Shown in pieces: positions 20,846-27,585 of a DNA stretch of 34,146 bases. Numbering within the stretch: the stretch's first letter is position 1; every line of letters starts with the position of its first letter. The stretch spans positions 1 to 34,146 of the forward strand of contig JAUSKG010000029.1 of assembly GCA_030647005.1 (NCBI GenBank), in the 5' to 3' direction. The position numbers and the translations under genes were made by a program. The stretch comes from a bacterium (GTDB taxonomy: Bacteria > Patescibacteriota > Patescibacteriia > JACPHY01). The notes under the pieces are model-generated. The model made no database searches and was not told the DNA's origin. It saw only the letters and a program-made list of their open reading frames with translations.

Positions 20846-21650
20846 GGAGTTCGAGGACGCGCCAGTGGCCGGCGAGGTCGCGGTGCCATGACGCTTGCCA
20901 GTGGGGGAGCGTTCGTGCGACGAGCGCTGCGAGCACATCCCTGCGACGGGGGTCTATTTCGAGGAGGGCCGTGCAGGGGGCACTGCGTCCCACCGCGAGT
21001 TCATGGAGCTGCGCGAAGAACGCGCGGTAGGGATCGAGACCGTCCGGGCCGCCATCAATCGCGATGCGCGGCTCGTAGTGTGTAATCGAGGAGGAGAGTG
21101 TGGGCCACTCGTCTGTGGTTCCGTACGGGAGGTTCGCGATGATGGTGAGCGGTGCGGTGCGGTCGAGGTCGTCGGGGGCTGCTGCGAGTGGCGCGAGGAG
21201 GTTCCCCGCGACGAACGTCATGCGCTCCGTCACGCGATGGCGCGTTGCGTTCGCTCGCGCGACGGCGAGTGCTGCCGGCGAGATGTCAATGGCGAGTACG
21301 CGCGCGTCCGCGATTTCCGCTGCGATCGTCACCGCGATTGCGCCCGATCCGGTTCCGACATCAACGAATTGATCGCTGTCCGCTCGCTCGAGTGCGAGCG
21401 TGATGAGCTGCTCGGTCTCCGGCCGCGGGATGAGCGTGTCGCGTGTCACGGTGAACGGACGGCCGTAGAACCACTGCTCGCCCAGGAGGTACGCGAGCGG
21501 CTCACCGGCATCGAGGCGCGCGATGAGCGCGTCGTAGTCCCGCTGCTGCGCGGCGGTGAGTGGCGTGTCGGGGTGCGTGAGTACCCACGTCTGGTCACGG
21601 CGCAGGACGTGTGCGAGGAGGTCTTGTCGTTTACGGATCATGTGCTCCAT
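20832..21650 (-). CDS. prmC: Peptide chain release factor methyltransferase PrmC
   Basis: PrmC methylates the Gln of the GGQ motif in release factors. The 272-residue protein has the N-terminal helical domain with PLAYLLGEQWFYGRPFTV and LIPRPETEQL, and a Rossmann-type SAM site (VDVGTGSGAIAVTIA about residue 97, VLAIDISPAALAVA). The catalytic substrate motif, normally NPPY, reads N173-L-P-Y176. The Gln-binding Asn and Tyr are kept, so activity is plausible. It is separated from prfA by about 2.1 kb on the same strand. MEHM gives two possible starts (21650 or 21641). Confidence 0.9.
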   Translation of the reverse strand: MEHMIRKRQDLLAHVLRRDQTWVLTHPDTPLTAAQQRDYDALIARLDAGEPLAYLLGEQWFYGRPFTVTRDTLIPRPETEQLITLALERADSDQFVDVGTGSGAIAVTIAAEIADARVLAIDISPAALAVARANATRHRVTERMTFVAGNLLAPLAAAPDDLDRTAPLTIIANLPYGTTDEWPTLSSSITHYEPRIAIDGGPDGLDPYRAFFAQLHELAVGRSAPCTALLEIDPRRRDVLAALVARTLPHWQASWHRDLAGHWRVLELHTTP

Positions 21651-21673
21651 ACTGTCCCATCGTCAATGAGAAC

Positions 21674-21701
21674 GCCCCACCTGTCAAGGGACAGGTGGGG
21701 C
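21674..21701 (-). terminator. Terminator of the zinc-finger/MshEN gene
   Basis: GCCCCACCTGTC pairs with GACAGGTGGGGC (12 bp, 4-base loop), just beyond the stop at 21708. It is followed on the minus strand by a weak T-rich run. Confidence 0.75.
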
Positions 21702-21707
21702 GAGGAG

Positions 21708-22310
21708 CTAGGTCAGGAGCGGCGCGATGTCGGTGTCCCAGTGCCGCAGCGCGTCGAGCGCAGCCATGACTTCCAGGAGCGGTGCGAGGATCGTGGTGAC
21801 GTCGAGCCCTGTTTGGAACTTCACTTCATCAATGTCGAACATGCGTGCGCTCGCATCCGATACCGCCAATGTCAGCGTCTCGTTGGAGCGTGCGAGCGGA
21901 ACGATGTTCTTTCCGCACCAGAACTCCAGCGGAAACGTACGAACTGCTTCCGGCATCGGGATGCTGCTGAGAAGTGCAACCACCGCCGTGGGCTCCGACG
22001 GCTGCTCGTCTTTGAGCTCGCGCAGCCGTAGGTTGAACAGCTCGCTCCAGCGGGATTGCGCGGGATGGCTCACGGGGAGCCAGGGCCATCCGCGCGGTGG
22101 CGTGGGGTGTGGTCGCTCGCGCGCGTCATCGTCCGTGCTCCGCGGCGTGTGCGATTCGAGATCCTTCCCTCGAAGCTGCAAGAAGGTGTGGATGCACTGC
22201 ATGCATATGCGCGCGGTGGTGCTGCATACGACGAGTTGCTGCGTATCGGGGCCTCGATCGCAGAAGTCACACCACTTCTGCTGGGATACACGTCGTTGTG
22301 AACGAGCCAT
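21708..22310 (-). CDS. ClpX-type zinc finger fused to an MshEN domain
   Basis: The 200-residue protein starts at ATG 22310, with AGGAGG 8 bases upstream. Residues 14-39 form a C-x2-C-x18-C-x2-C zinc finger with the spacing of the ClpX N-terminal domain (CDFC ... ICMQC). A Pro/Arg-rich linker follows. Residues about 115-190 (IPMPEAVRTFPLEFW ... LTLAVSDASARMFDIDEVKF) match the MshEN domain found at the N-terminus of GspE/PilB ATPases, some of which bind cyclic di-GMP. There is no ATPase domain. It could act as an adaptor linking pili or secretion to proteolysis, but this is inference. It has its own promoter-like sequence downstream of the large RNA terminator. Confidence 0.7.
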   Translation of the reverse strand: MARSQRRVSQQKWCDFCDRGPDTQQLVVCSTTARICMQCIHTFLQLRGKDLESHTPRSTDDDARERPHPTPPRGWPWLPVSHPAQSRWSELFNLRLRELKDEQPSEPTAVVALLSSIPMPEAVRTFPLEFWCGKNIVPLARSNETLTLAVSDASARMFDIDEVKFQTGLDVTTILAPLLEVMAALDALRHWDTDIAPLLT

Positions 22311-22368
22311 TGGTCATACCTCCTCTGAAAGACACTACCGCATATCCACAGCCCTCGCAAGTGCAAAG

Positions 22369-22436
22369 GAAAAAGGGTGTCTCGGATCGGACGCCCACCG
22401 ATCACTCGGTGTGCGTCACGTTTCCGTGACACCCTT
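22369..22436 (-). terminator. Branched 3' domain and terminator of the large RNA
   Basis: On the minus strand AAGGGTGTC (22436-22428) pairs with GACACCCTT (22381-22373), followed by TTTTTCC. It encloses a small ACG-GAAA-CGT hairpin and a GACGC/GCGTC helix capped by CACCGA-GTGA-TCGGTG, forming a three-way junction with two GNRA loops. Confidence 0.7.
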
Positions 22437-23627
22437 CTTCATGCGGCACCCGCCTCTGCCGTTCCTTCCCAACGCTTGTAATTCCTTTCGAGGGGAAGTT
22501 CTGGCACTGCGCCTCCTAGTGCGCAGGGAGTGGGTGAGGTGGTCTCCTTTCGGAGCGCACCTCTGGAATCACGCCGTGCGTAATCACTTCAACCGCACGG
22601 TCGCATCGTCAGCTGTCTCTGCAGACGATCTAGGGAGATTCCCTTACGAACGTTCGATGACGTGGGAAGCCCACGAGCATCTTCAGTTCGCGACGGCAAC
22701 CACGCAACTTCCACAGACAGTACTGCACGTCCGTGTCGTTACTCGTGGTATGCTCACCGCTCTCGCTCGACGCCATGACTCCGGGAAACCCGAAGGGGAC
22801 ATCAAGCGTGCAGCCCTGCATCAGTGAACGTTGGTGAGACGACTCTCGTCAGAGCACCCACGCACACTATCACCGTCATTAACGACATCGCACAGCGGAT
22901 TCGCTGCACGAGATTTTTGGCAGCCAGTACATCGCGGGGCAAGCGGGCAGGACGTTACCGACCAAACTCGCTGACCCGTTGAGGCACTGCTCGACCCTTC
23001 GGTTCTCGGGCTCCGCTTGTTTCCAAGACAGAACGCGATCGCCGACCTCGTCGCCACGCTTTCGGCGTTGGCGGGGTCTTCAGCAAAACCTTGCACACCT
23101 CGCGGAATGGGGATCATCGTGGACGCAAGCGTCCATGAGTTCCTCCCCGTGAGGAGCAGTGCAGCGGTTGGTGAGCGATGACGAACTCCAGCGTTCACTG
23201 GTGCGCGTCACCGTGCGTCTCTCCAACATGCTCTTGCTTGTGGCGTGTCGGTATCCTCCAGGTTCCGGTTGCTGCCGGAGGTCCTAGGAGGCGCAGAGCT
23301 ACCGAGGTAGCCCCGATACCCGATTACCACTTTGCCTTGCATGCTCACGCATGCGGGCCAACCAGTTCTCCGTCATTCCCGGTGTAGCACACCGGCATCC
23401 ATGGCTCCCGCCGGAGCGCGTAATGGATGGACGGTTGCTGACACCCCGCGGTTACCCGCAGGTGATCCGTTCGCCGTTCGTCGTCACGTTCCAGTTTCTT
23501 TTCAGAAATTTGGAGGCGCAACGATTGCAACGCGAGCTTCGGGACCCTGTCCCTCACCCGCGCCGCCGACACCGCGGACTCTGGCTGTCAATCTTTTGCA
23601 AAAGATCGAGACGCTCCGAGAGCGACA
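22369..23627 (-). ncRNA. Candidate large structured non-coding RNA (about 1.26 kb)
   Basis: No ORF here looks coding: frames on both strands are short, lack ribosome binding sites and have no recognisable motifs. Instead, local perfect hairpins follow one another, many with GNRA loops when read on the minus strand. Examples are GCATGC-GTGA-GCATGC (23354-23339), CCGGTGT/ACACCGG (23395-23379), GCTACC/GGTAGC (23311-23298), GGACGC/GCGTCC (23134-23121), an arm with a GAAA loop (23073-23052), CGTGGG/CCCACG (22675-22661), ATCGTC/GACGAT (22629-22605), CCGTGCG/CGCACGG (22600-22574), GAGGTG-CTCC-GAAA-GGAG-CACCTC (22563-22536, with an internal loop) and CTGCGC/GCGCAG (22526-22507). A promoter and a T-run terminator bound the unit. 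Conserved motifs of RNase P RNA, tmRNA, SRP RNA and rRNA were not found. The only ORF of note inside is 63 codons (22821-22630), with no support. Ends are predictions. Confidence 0.6.
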
Positions 23628-23633
23628 ATATCC

Positions 23634-23661
23634 AATGTACATGCCGTATAAACGCCGTCAA
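23634..23661 (-). promoter_or_regulatory. Promoter of the large RNA
   Basis: On the minus strand TTGACG (23661-23656) and TACATT (23639-23634) with a 16-bp spacer. A start near 23627 is predicted. Confidence 0.6.
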
Positions 23662-23721
23662 ATGCATTGGTGTGGATAACTTGAACGAGAGAACGTGCGT
23701 GTATAAAAAGTATAGAAGTAC

Positions 23722-23790
23722 TGTCATTGCGAGCCCGAGACCATGAGGGCGTGGCAATCTCTCCATTTGTATCGTGTGAGATTGCCACGT
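23722..23790. repeat. Partial TGTCATTGCGAG element after prfA
   Basis: The left end TGTCATTGCGAG (23722) and inner arms CGTGGCAATCTC (23750-23761) / GAGATTGCCACG (23778-23789) are intact, but the right terminal end is missing. The inner hairpin can serve as the prfA terminator. Confidence 0.7.
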
Positions 23791-23818
23791 CGCGAGCGGA
23801 GCGGGAGGTGGGCCGTCC

Positions 23819-24862
23819 TCACGCGGCCTTCTTCGCTGCCTCACGGATATCGCTGAGCATCTCCTCGATGTCGCCGTCGAGAATTTTTTCGATGTTGTGC
23901 CACGTCTGCTTGATGCGGTGATCGGTGATGCGATCCTGGGGAATGTTGTACGTCCGAATTTTCTCAGACCGTTCGCCGGTGCCGATTTGGCCCTTGCGCG
24001 CTTCGGAGCGTTCGCGCTGCGCGCGTTCGCGCTCGATCGCATAGAGACGCGCACGCAGTACCTCCATCGCACGGATGCGGTTCTGTTTCTGTGAGCGTTC
24101 GTCCTGGCACGTGACGACGATGCCCGTCGGGAGGTGCGTGAGGCGAATCGCGGAGTACGTCGTGTTCACGGACTGCCCGCCGGCGCCGCTCGCGGTCATG
24201 GCGTCAATCTTGAGGTCCTTGGGATCGATGGTGATGTCCACCTCCTCCGCCTTCGGGAGTACGGCGACCGTGGCGGTTGAGGTGTGGACGCGGCCGGCCT
24301 TCTCGGTTTCGGGAACACGCTGGACGCGGTGGACGCCGCTCTCGAACTTCAGCCAGCGGTAGACCCGTTCGCCTTCAACGGTGAACATGGCACTCGTCAT
24401 GCCGCCGAGGTCGTTGTGCGCCGCGTGGAGCGTGCGCATCGCCCATCCCTTGCGTTCGGCAAATCGCGCGTACATGCGGAAGAGGTCGGCGGCGAACAGC
24501 GCGGCCTCATCACCACCGACACCGGCGCGGATCTCCACGACGATGTCCCGATCATCCTCCGGATCACCCGGCTCGAGGATCTCCGCGAGTGCCGCAGCGA
24601 CGCGCTCTCGTTCCGCCGTGGCGGTCTGGAGCTCCTCCTCACCGAGCGCGCGGAGCTCCTCCTCGTCGGCACTCGCCGCCTCATGCGCCTCGGCGATGGT
24701 GCGATCGAGTCGTGTGATGGCGTCCACGAGTTCGAGTGCCTTGCGCGTGGCCGCGTGCGCACGCGACACGACGGCGAGCCGTTGGTGGTCGCCGATGATC
24801 GCGGGGTCCTGGAGCTGTCGTTCGAGGTCCTCGTGTTTCGCCTTGAGTTCCTGTGCATCCAT
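23819..24862 (-). CDS. prfA: Peptide chain release factor 1
   Basis: RF1 ends translation at UAA and UAG. The 347-residue protein starts at [17 protein letters not shown] (ATG 24862); an in-frame upstream ATG adds non-conserved residues. The GGQ catalytic motif is present ([20 protein letters not shown], 20 residues), as is the RF1-type [11 protein letters not shown] segment. Coiled N-terminal helices and the anticodon-like domain precede it. Its neighbour upstream is rpmE, as in many bacteria, but prmC is not directly downstream. A hairpin at 24906 lies between rpmE and prfA, with a possible TATGCT -10 about 35 bases before the start. Confidence 0.96.
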   Translation of the reverse strand: MDAQELKAKHEDLERQLQDPAIIGDHQRLAVVSRAHAATRKALELVDAITRLDRTIAEAHEAASADEEELRALGEEELQTATAERERVAAALAEILEPGDPEDDRDIVVEIRAGVGGDEAALFAADLFRMYARFAERKGWAMRTLHAAHNDLGGMTSAMFTVEGERVYRWLKFESGVHRVQRVPETEKAGRVHTSTATVAVLPKAEEVDITIDPKDLKIDAMTASGAGGQSVNTTYSAIRLTHLPTGIVVTCQDERSQKQNRIRAMEVLRARLYAIERERAQRERSEARKGQIGTGERSEKIRTYNIPQDRITDHRIKQTWHNIEKILDGDIEEMLSDIREAAKKAA

Positions 24863-24905
24863 AGGGTGCTGTCTGTCGTTCTCTCCAGCATACCGCAGAA
24901 CGGAA

Positions 24906-24929
24906 GAATCGAGGCGCATGCCTCGATTC
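24906..24929 (-). terminator. Hairpin between rpmE and prfA
   Basis: GAATCGAGGC and GCCTCGATTC form a perfect 10-bp stem with a GCAT loop, 29 bases beyond the rpmE stop. It may only partly terminate, letting prfA be co-transcribed. Confidence 0.65.
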
Positions 24930-24957
24930 CTCGCCACCGTGCTCGGTGGGCATGTAC

Positions 24958-25251
24958 TTACTCCTCTGCCTTCGGGGTCTTCGCGGCGCGTCGCTGCACA
25001 TCGCGTTCCTTCTTCACACGTTTGCCGCTCCGTGCTGCGGCAGCCGTCTCCTGCTTGGCTGCACGCTGCTGGAATCGGTCAACGCGGCGTGCGGTGTCCA
25101 CGATCTTCTGCTTGCCGGTGAAGAACGGGTGGCACTTCGCGCAGAGCTCCACCTGGGTGGTCTCGCTCGTGGAACCAACCGTCATGGTGTTTCCGCATGC
25201 GCACACCATCGTCGCGGCCGCGTAGTACTCCGGGTGGATTGCTTGTTTCAT
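24958..25251 (-). CDS. rpmE: 50S ribosomal protein L31 with long basic tail
   Basis: The 97-residue protein begins [10 protein letters not shown] and keeps the zinc-binding form of L31, with C17-A-C19 and C37-x2-C40 ([20 protein letters not shown]). The usual protein ends soon after the VDRF motif near residue 60; here about 35 extra residues rich in Lys, Arg and Ala follow, and could contact rRNA. It is transcribed from the promoter at 25291-25319, whose -35 overlaps that of the divergent gene. Confidence 0.95.
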   Translation of the reverse strand: MKQAIHPEYYAAATMVCACGNTMTVGSTSETTQVELCAKCHPFFTGKQKIVDTARRVDRFQQRAAKQETAAAARSGKRVKKERDVQRRAAKTPKAEE

Positions 25252-25290
25252 AGGAAGAGGGGATGCTGCTGATTTGCTGCTCCGATGACT

Positions 25291-25319
25291 ACCGTAGCAT
25301 GGCCACGATCCATTGACAA
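25291..25319 (-). promoter_or_regulatory. Promoter of rpmE-prfA
   Basis: On the minus strand TTGTCA (25319-25314) and TACGGT (25296-25291), 17-bp spacer. Confidence 0.75.
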
Positions 25320-25341
25320 GACCACTCCAGGAGGGTACGCT
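25313..25341 (+). promoter_or_regulatory. Divergent promoter of the 285-aa gene
   Basis: TTGACA (25313-25318) and TACGCT (25336-25341), 17-bp spacer. Its -35 occupies the same bases as the rpmE -35. Confidence 0.8.
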
Positions 25342-25386
25342 CGGAGCAGTACCTTCATCCGTCCAAAACGACGAGAGAGGAGCGTC

Positions 25387-26244
25387 ATGAGCGGTGGAAC
25401 GATCATTCCTGCACGGGGGTTCGAATTGATGCTGAATGACGATGAGCTGGTGTGCTGGGATGCACGGCTCGGTGTCCAGTACGAGAATCCGAGTGCCTGG
25501 GCCCGCGTGGTGTCGCAGTATCTCTTTGGTGCCATTGAGCCGCGCCGTCGCCTCCCGCACCTCGCGCACGCGTTCCGTGTGCTGCCCTACGTTCCGGAGA
25601 CCCCGGTGTCCACGTTTCCGATGGAATCCATGAGCGACGATGAGTACGCACGGCGCGTGTCCTTGCTCTGCCAATCGGACTCGTTCCTCGAACTCGTCGA
25701 ACGACTCTCCGACAGCGCGTTGTTTCCGGTGGAAGCGGCGACGATGCTCCTCACGTACCTCGGCCCGTTGTCCCTCGATAATCGGGTCGTCATCCTCGCA
25801 CTCGTGTATCGTATTCACGATTGCGGTCCGTTCGGTGTCGTGTGCATGCGCGGTGCGGATCTCCACGACCAGGATGAGCGGTGGGCGATCGTCGTGCGAC
25901 ATCGCGAGCGCGTCCTCGCGGCGAACGACGCGCTCCTCCACGCGCTGTGCGACCACGTGGATGCAGCGGTCGTAGCACGCCACATCCTCGACGCGATCGT
26001 ACCGATCGCAGACGAGCAGGAGCGCGCGATCGTCTTCGGCTACATGATCACCCGGTTCCGCGTACGTTTGAGTCGTGAAAAGGATGCGGCGCTCGAGCAT
26101 TTTTCCGATCACCTCCGGCAGGGAGGTTTCGCTCCCCGGATGATCACCGTCGCGCTCAAGCGTGCCGTTGCGTGCACGGAAACCGGCGAGGATTGCGGGA
26201 CAGCGGACAATCGAGACAGCCCCTCGGGTCGCGTGCTCCACTGA
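25387..26244 (+). CDS. Hypothetical protein (285 aa)
   Basis: The start ATG 25387 has GAGAGGAG 4 bases upstream and a near-consensus promoter. I do not recognise the family. The protein has no signal peptide or membrane segment. It appears alpha-helical with regular Leu/Ala spacing ([21 protein letters not shown], in part) and short acidic turns, and has scattered cysteines without a metal-site pattern. One possibility is a helical-repeat adaptor. The codon and base composition match the neighbours. It is divergent from rpmE and followed by a short gene pair. Confidence 0.75.
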   Translation: MSGGTIIPARGFELMLNDDELVCWDARLGVQYENPSAWARVVSQYLFGAIEPRRRLPHLAHAFRVLPYVPETPVSTFPMESMSDDEYARRVSLLCQSDSFLELVERLSDSALFPVEAATMLLTYLGPLSLDNRVVILALVYRIHDCGPFGVVCMRGADLHDQDERWAIVVRHRERVLAANDALLHALCDHVDAAVVARHILDAIVPIADEQERAIVFGYMITRFRVRLSREKDAALEHFSDHLRQGGFAPRMITVALKRAVACTETGEDCGTADNRDSPSGRVLH

Positions 26245-26348
26245 GCGGCAGCGCGTCGCTACGCTCGATGCGGAGTGATGCGTGATGGTTGGCGGTTATT
26301 GAGTACCTTGCACAAACGAGAATCCCACGAGGTGGGAAGGAGGAATGC

Positions 26349-26414
26349 ATGATGGAGAAGATGCAGAGACCGACGATTCGCTCCGCAGAAGCGGCGCAGA
26401 GTCAATCGCCATGA
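26349..26414 (+). CDS. Possible 21-aa leader peptide
   Basis: AGGAGG (26338-26343) is optimally placed for ATG 26349 or 26352, not for the longer frame at 26345. The frame gives MMEKMQRPTIRSAEAAQSQSP and ends with TGA overlapping the ATG of the next gene (ATGA at 26411-26414). A CCCAC/GTGGG hairpin lies just before the ribosome binding site. It may be a coupling leader rather than a functional peptide. The alternative is that translation starts at 26345 and gives one 106-residue protein. Confidence 0.35.
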   Translation: MMEKMQRPTIRSAEAAQSQSP

Positions 26415-26665
26415 GCAGGCATCGCGCCACCACCACAGTCGCGTTCGTGCGTGATCGTGGGCGTCTGTTGCTTCGATTTTCGACCTTCCGCGAGCAGCGC
26501 ATGCTCCTCAAGCGGGGCGACGTGCTCGTCGCCATCGTGGGGCATCGCGGTGAAACGTTGCAGGTTCGGGCGGTCGTCTCGTCCTCTGCATTCACCGCAC
26601 TCAACGATCTGCACGTGCAGGCGTTCTACGCCTTTCCGGTGCGTCTCTGGACCGCGTCCTCCTGA
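26411..26665 (+). CDS. Small hypothetical protein (84 aa, or 106 aa from 26345)
   Basis: The conserved-looking part begins MSRHRATTTVAFVRDRGRLL. It reads like a small beta-rich domain (AFVRDRGRLLLRFSTF, VLVAIVGHRGETLQVRAVVS) with a helical C-terminal part. I do not recognise a family. If the leader at 26349 is used, translation is coupled through an ATGA overlap. If ATG 26345 is used, the same frame gains 22 acidic residues (MHDGEDAETDDS). The gene ends in a strong terminator at 26672. Confidence 0.55.
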   Translation: MSRHRATTTVAFVRDRGRLLLRFSTFREQRMLLKRGDVLVAIVGHRGETLQVRAVVSSSAFTALNDLHVQAFYAFPVRLWTASS

Positions 26666-26671
26666 CCGAAC

Positions 26672-26701
26672 AACCCCCTCCGACTCGTCGGAGGGGGTTT
26701 T
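26672..26701 (+). terminator. Terminator after the 84-aa gene
   Basis: AACCCCCTCCGAC pairs with GTCGGAGGGGGTT (13 bp, 2-base loop), followed by TT. Confidence 0.85.
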
Positions 26702-26706
26702 CATAC

Positions 26707-26735
26707 TTGACGGCACGGAGGATGTGCGGTACGCT
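26707..26735 (+). promoter_or_regulatory. Promoter of the His/Gly-tail membrane protein
   Basis: TTGACG (26707-26712) and TACGCT (26730-26735), 17-bp spacer, directly after the preceding terminator. Confidence 0.75.
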
Positions 26736-26784
26736 GCGAGCAGTTGAGGTACCGGTGGTGAATCCCCAGACAAAGGAGCGATGC

Positions 26785-27351
26785 GTGGGCGAAATTATTT
26801 TGTGGGCACTCTTCTTTTGTTTCGCTTGCTGGGCCCTCGTCATGGCGTTTCGAGGGCCCGTCAGCCAGTCGCCGCAGACGCTGCCGAAGCGCTCGCCGCG
26901 CGCGCAGCAGGCGTTAGACCGCGCGAGGCAGCGGTTGCGGAGGGTACAGGATCGCGCTGCGGGATCTTCCAGGCCGCTCGCGTGTACGCAGCGTTCGATC
27001 GAGCGTCTGAGCTCGCAGGATTTCGATGTCTACGATGACGACGAGCTCCTCGATTTCCTCCTGGACTACGAGCAGGCGATACGCTTCGTAGAGGCGGAGC
27101 TCAACGGGGTCGCCGTACCGATGGACATGTTACCGCGAACGATCGTGGACATGCTCGGTGGCGATGACTCGAGCAACACAACTCCGGCACACGACCACCA
27201 CCACGCGAGGAGTTTTTTCTACGACCCTCCCGTGACGCACGACGGAGGATCGCACCACGATCACGGCAGCCACGGCTCGCACGATGGCGGTGGGTACGAC
27301 GGTGGTGGAGGCGGTGACAGCGGTGGTGGCGGTGACGGAGGCGGCGACTAG
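26785..27351 (+). CDS. Membrane-anchored protein with His/Asp/Gly-rich tail
   Basis: The start is GTG 26785: AGGAG lies 6 bases upstream and the upstream frame would place coding sequence over the promoter. The 188-residue protein begins with a membrane helix (IILWALFFCFACWALVMAF), followed by a basic helical region (RAQQALDRARQRLRRVQDRA) and an acidic helix (YDDDELLDFLLDYEQAIRF). The last 50 residues are His-, Asp- and Gly-rich (HDHHHAR, then SHHDHGSHGSHDGGG and several GGGD units). The tail could bind metal ions or be a flexible surface segment. No family is recognised. Confidence 0.65.
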   Translation: MGEIILWALFFCFACWALVMAFRGPVSQSPQTLPKRSPRAQQALDRARQRLRRVQDRAAGSSRPLACTQRSIERLSSQDFDVYDDDELLDFLLDYEQAIRFVEAELNGVAVPMDMLPRTIVDMLGGDDSSNTTPAHDHHHARSFFYDPPVTHDGGSHHDHGSHGSHDGGGYDGGGGGDSGGGGDGGGD

Positions 27352-27367
27352 CGCCGTCACACAGGTG

Positions 27368-27400
27368 AAGGCCCGGTACCATGTGGTACCGGGCCTTGTT
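27368..27400 (+). terminator. Terminator before the rpsB promoter
   Basis: AAGGCCCGGTACCA pairs with TGGTACCGGGCCTT (14 bp, 2-base loop), followed by GTT. Confidence 0.85.
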
Positions 27401-27416
27401 CGTGCGTCGTGGTGAT

Positions 27417-27431
27417 GTATTGGACCAATAC
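27417..27431. promoter_or_regulatory. Perfect palindrome upstream of the rpsB promoter
   Basis: GTATTGG-A-CCAATAC, 15 bp, ends 6 bases before the -35. It is placed like an operator or activator site. Confidence 0.35.
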
Positions 27432-27437
27432 ATGATA

Positions 27438-27466
27438 TTGACGGGGCTTGCGGTGCATGGTACGGT
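27438..27466 (+). promoter_or_regulatory. Promoter of rpsB-tsf
   Basis: TTGACG (27438-27443) and TACGGT (27461-27466), 17-bp spacer. The predicted leader is about 113 bases, the longest in the window. Confidence 0.8.
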
Positions 27467-27516
27467 GAGCATGTCCAACGCATTCACTCATCTCACACCT
27501 CCCCGGGACTGCGGTG

Positions 27517-27580
27517 GCCTGCCCTCAGTGGCTCCACGGCAGGATGAACGGGCAGGGACGTCAAAAGGGCGTGTTTTTAT
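27517..27580 (+). promoter_or_regulatory. Structured rpsB leader with competing helices
   Basis: CCTGCCC (27518-27524) can pair with GGCAGG (27538-27543), extended by a GTGG/CCAC helix, or with GGGCAGG (27550-27556). The two pairings exclude each other. A T-rich run (GTGTTTTTATTTT) lies directly before the start codon, and there is no Shine-Dalgarno sequence. This fits ribosomal-protein feedback control. Confidence 0.45.
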
Positions 27581-27585
27581 TTTCT

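Noticed and set aside
21727-22827. A 366-codon plus-strand ORF running into the RNA region
   Set aside because: It is antisense to the zinc-finger/MshEN gene, has no ribosome site and crosses the terminator structure.
22630-23198. Minus-strand ORFs of 63 and 125 codons within the RNA candidate
   Set aside because: Neither has a well-spaced ribosome site, recognisable motif or coding-like composition; hairpins run through them. The 63-codon frame is the only one I would not exclude completely.
22369-23627. RNase P RNA, tmRNA, SRP RNA or a group II intron
   Set aside because: No GGAAAGUCC/ACAGAA boxes, no tRNA-like ends or tag frame, no SRP core loop, and no domain V-like hairpin or reverse transcriptase were found.
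26781-27038. An 85-codon ORF starting at ATG 26781
   Set aside because: It overlaps the GTG-started membrane protein, whose frame has a clear membrane helix and tail; the 85-codon product looks random.
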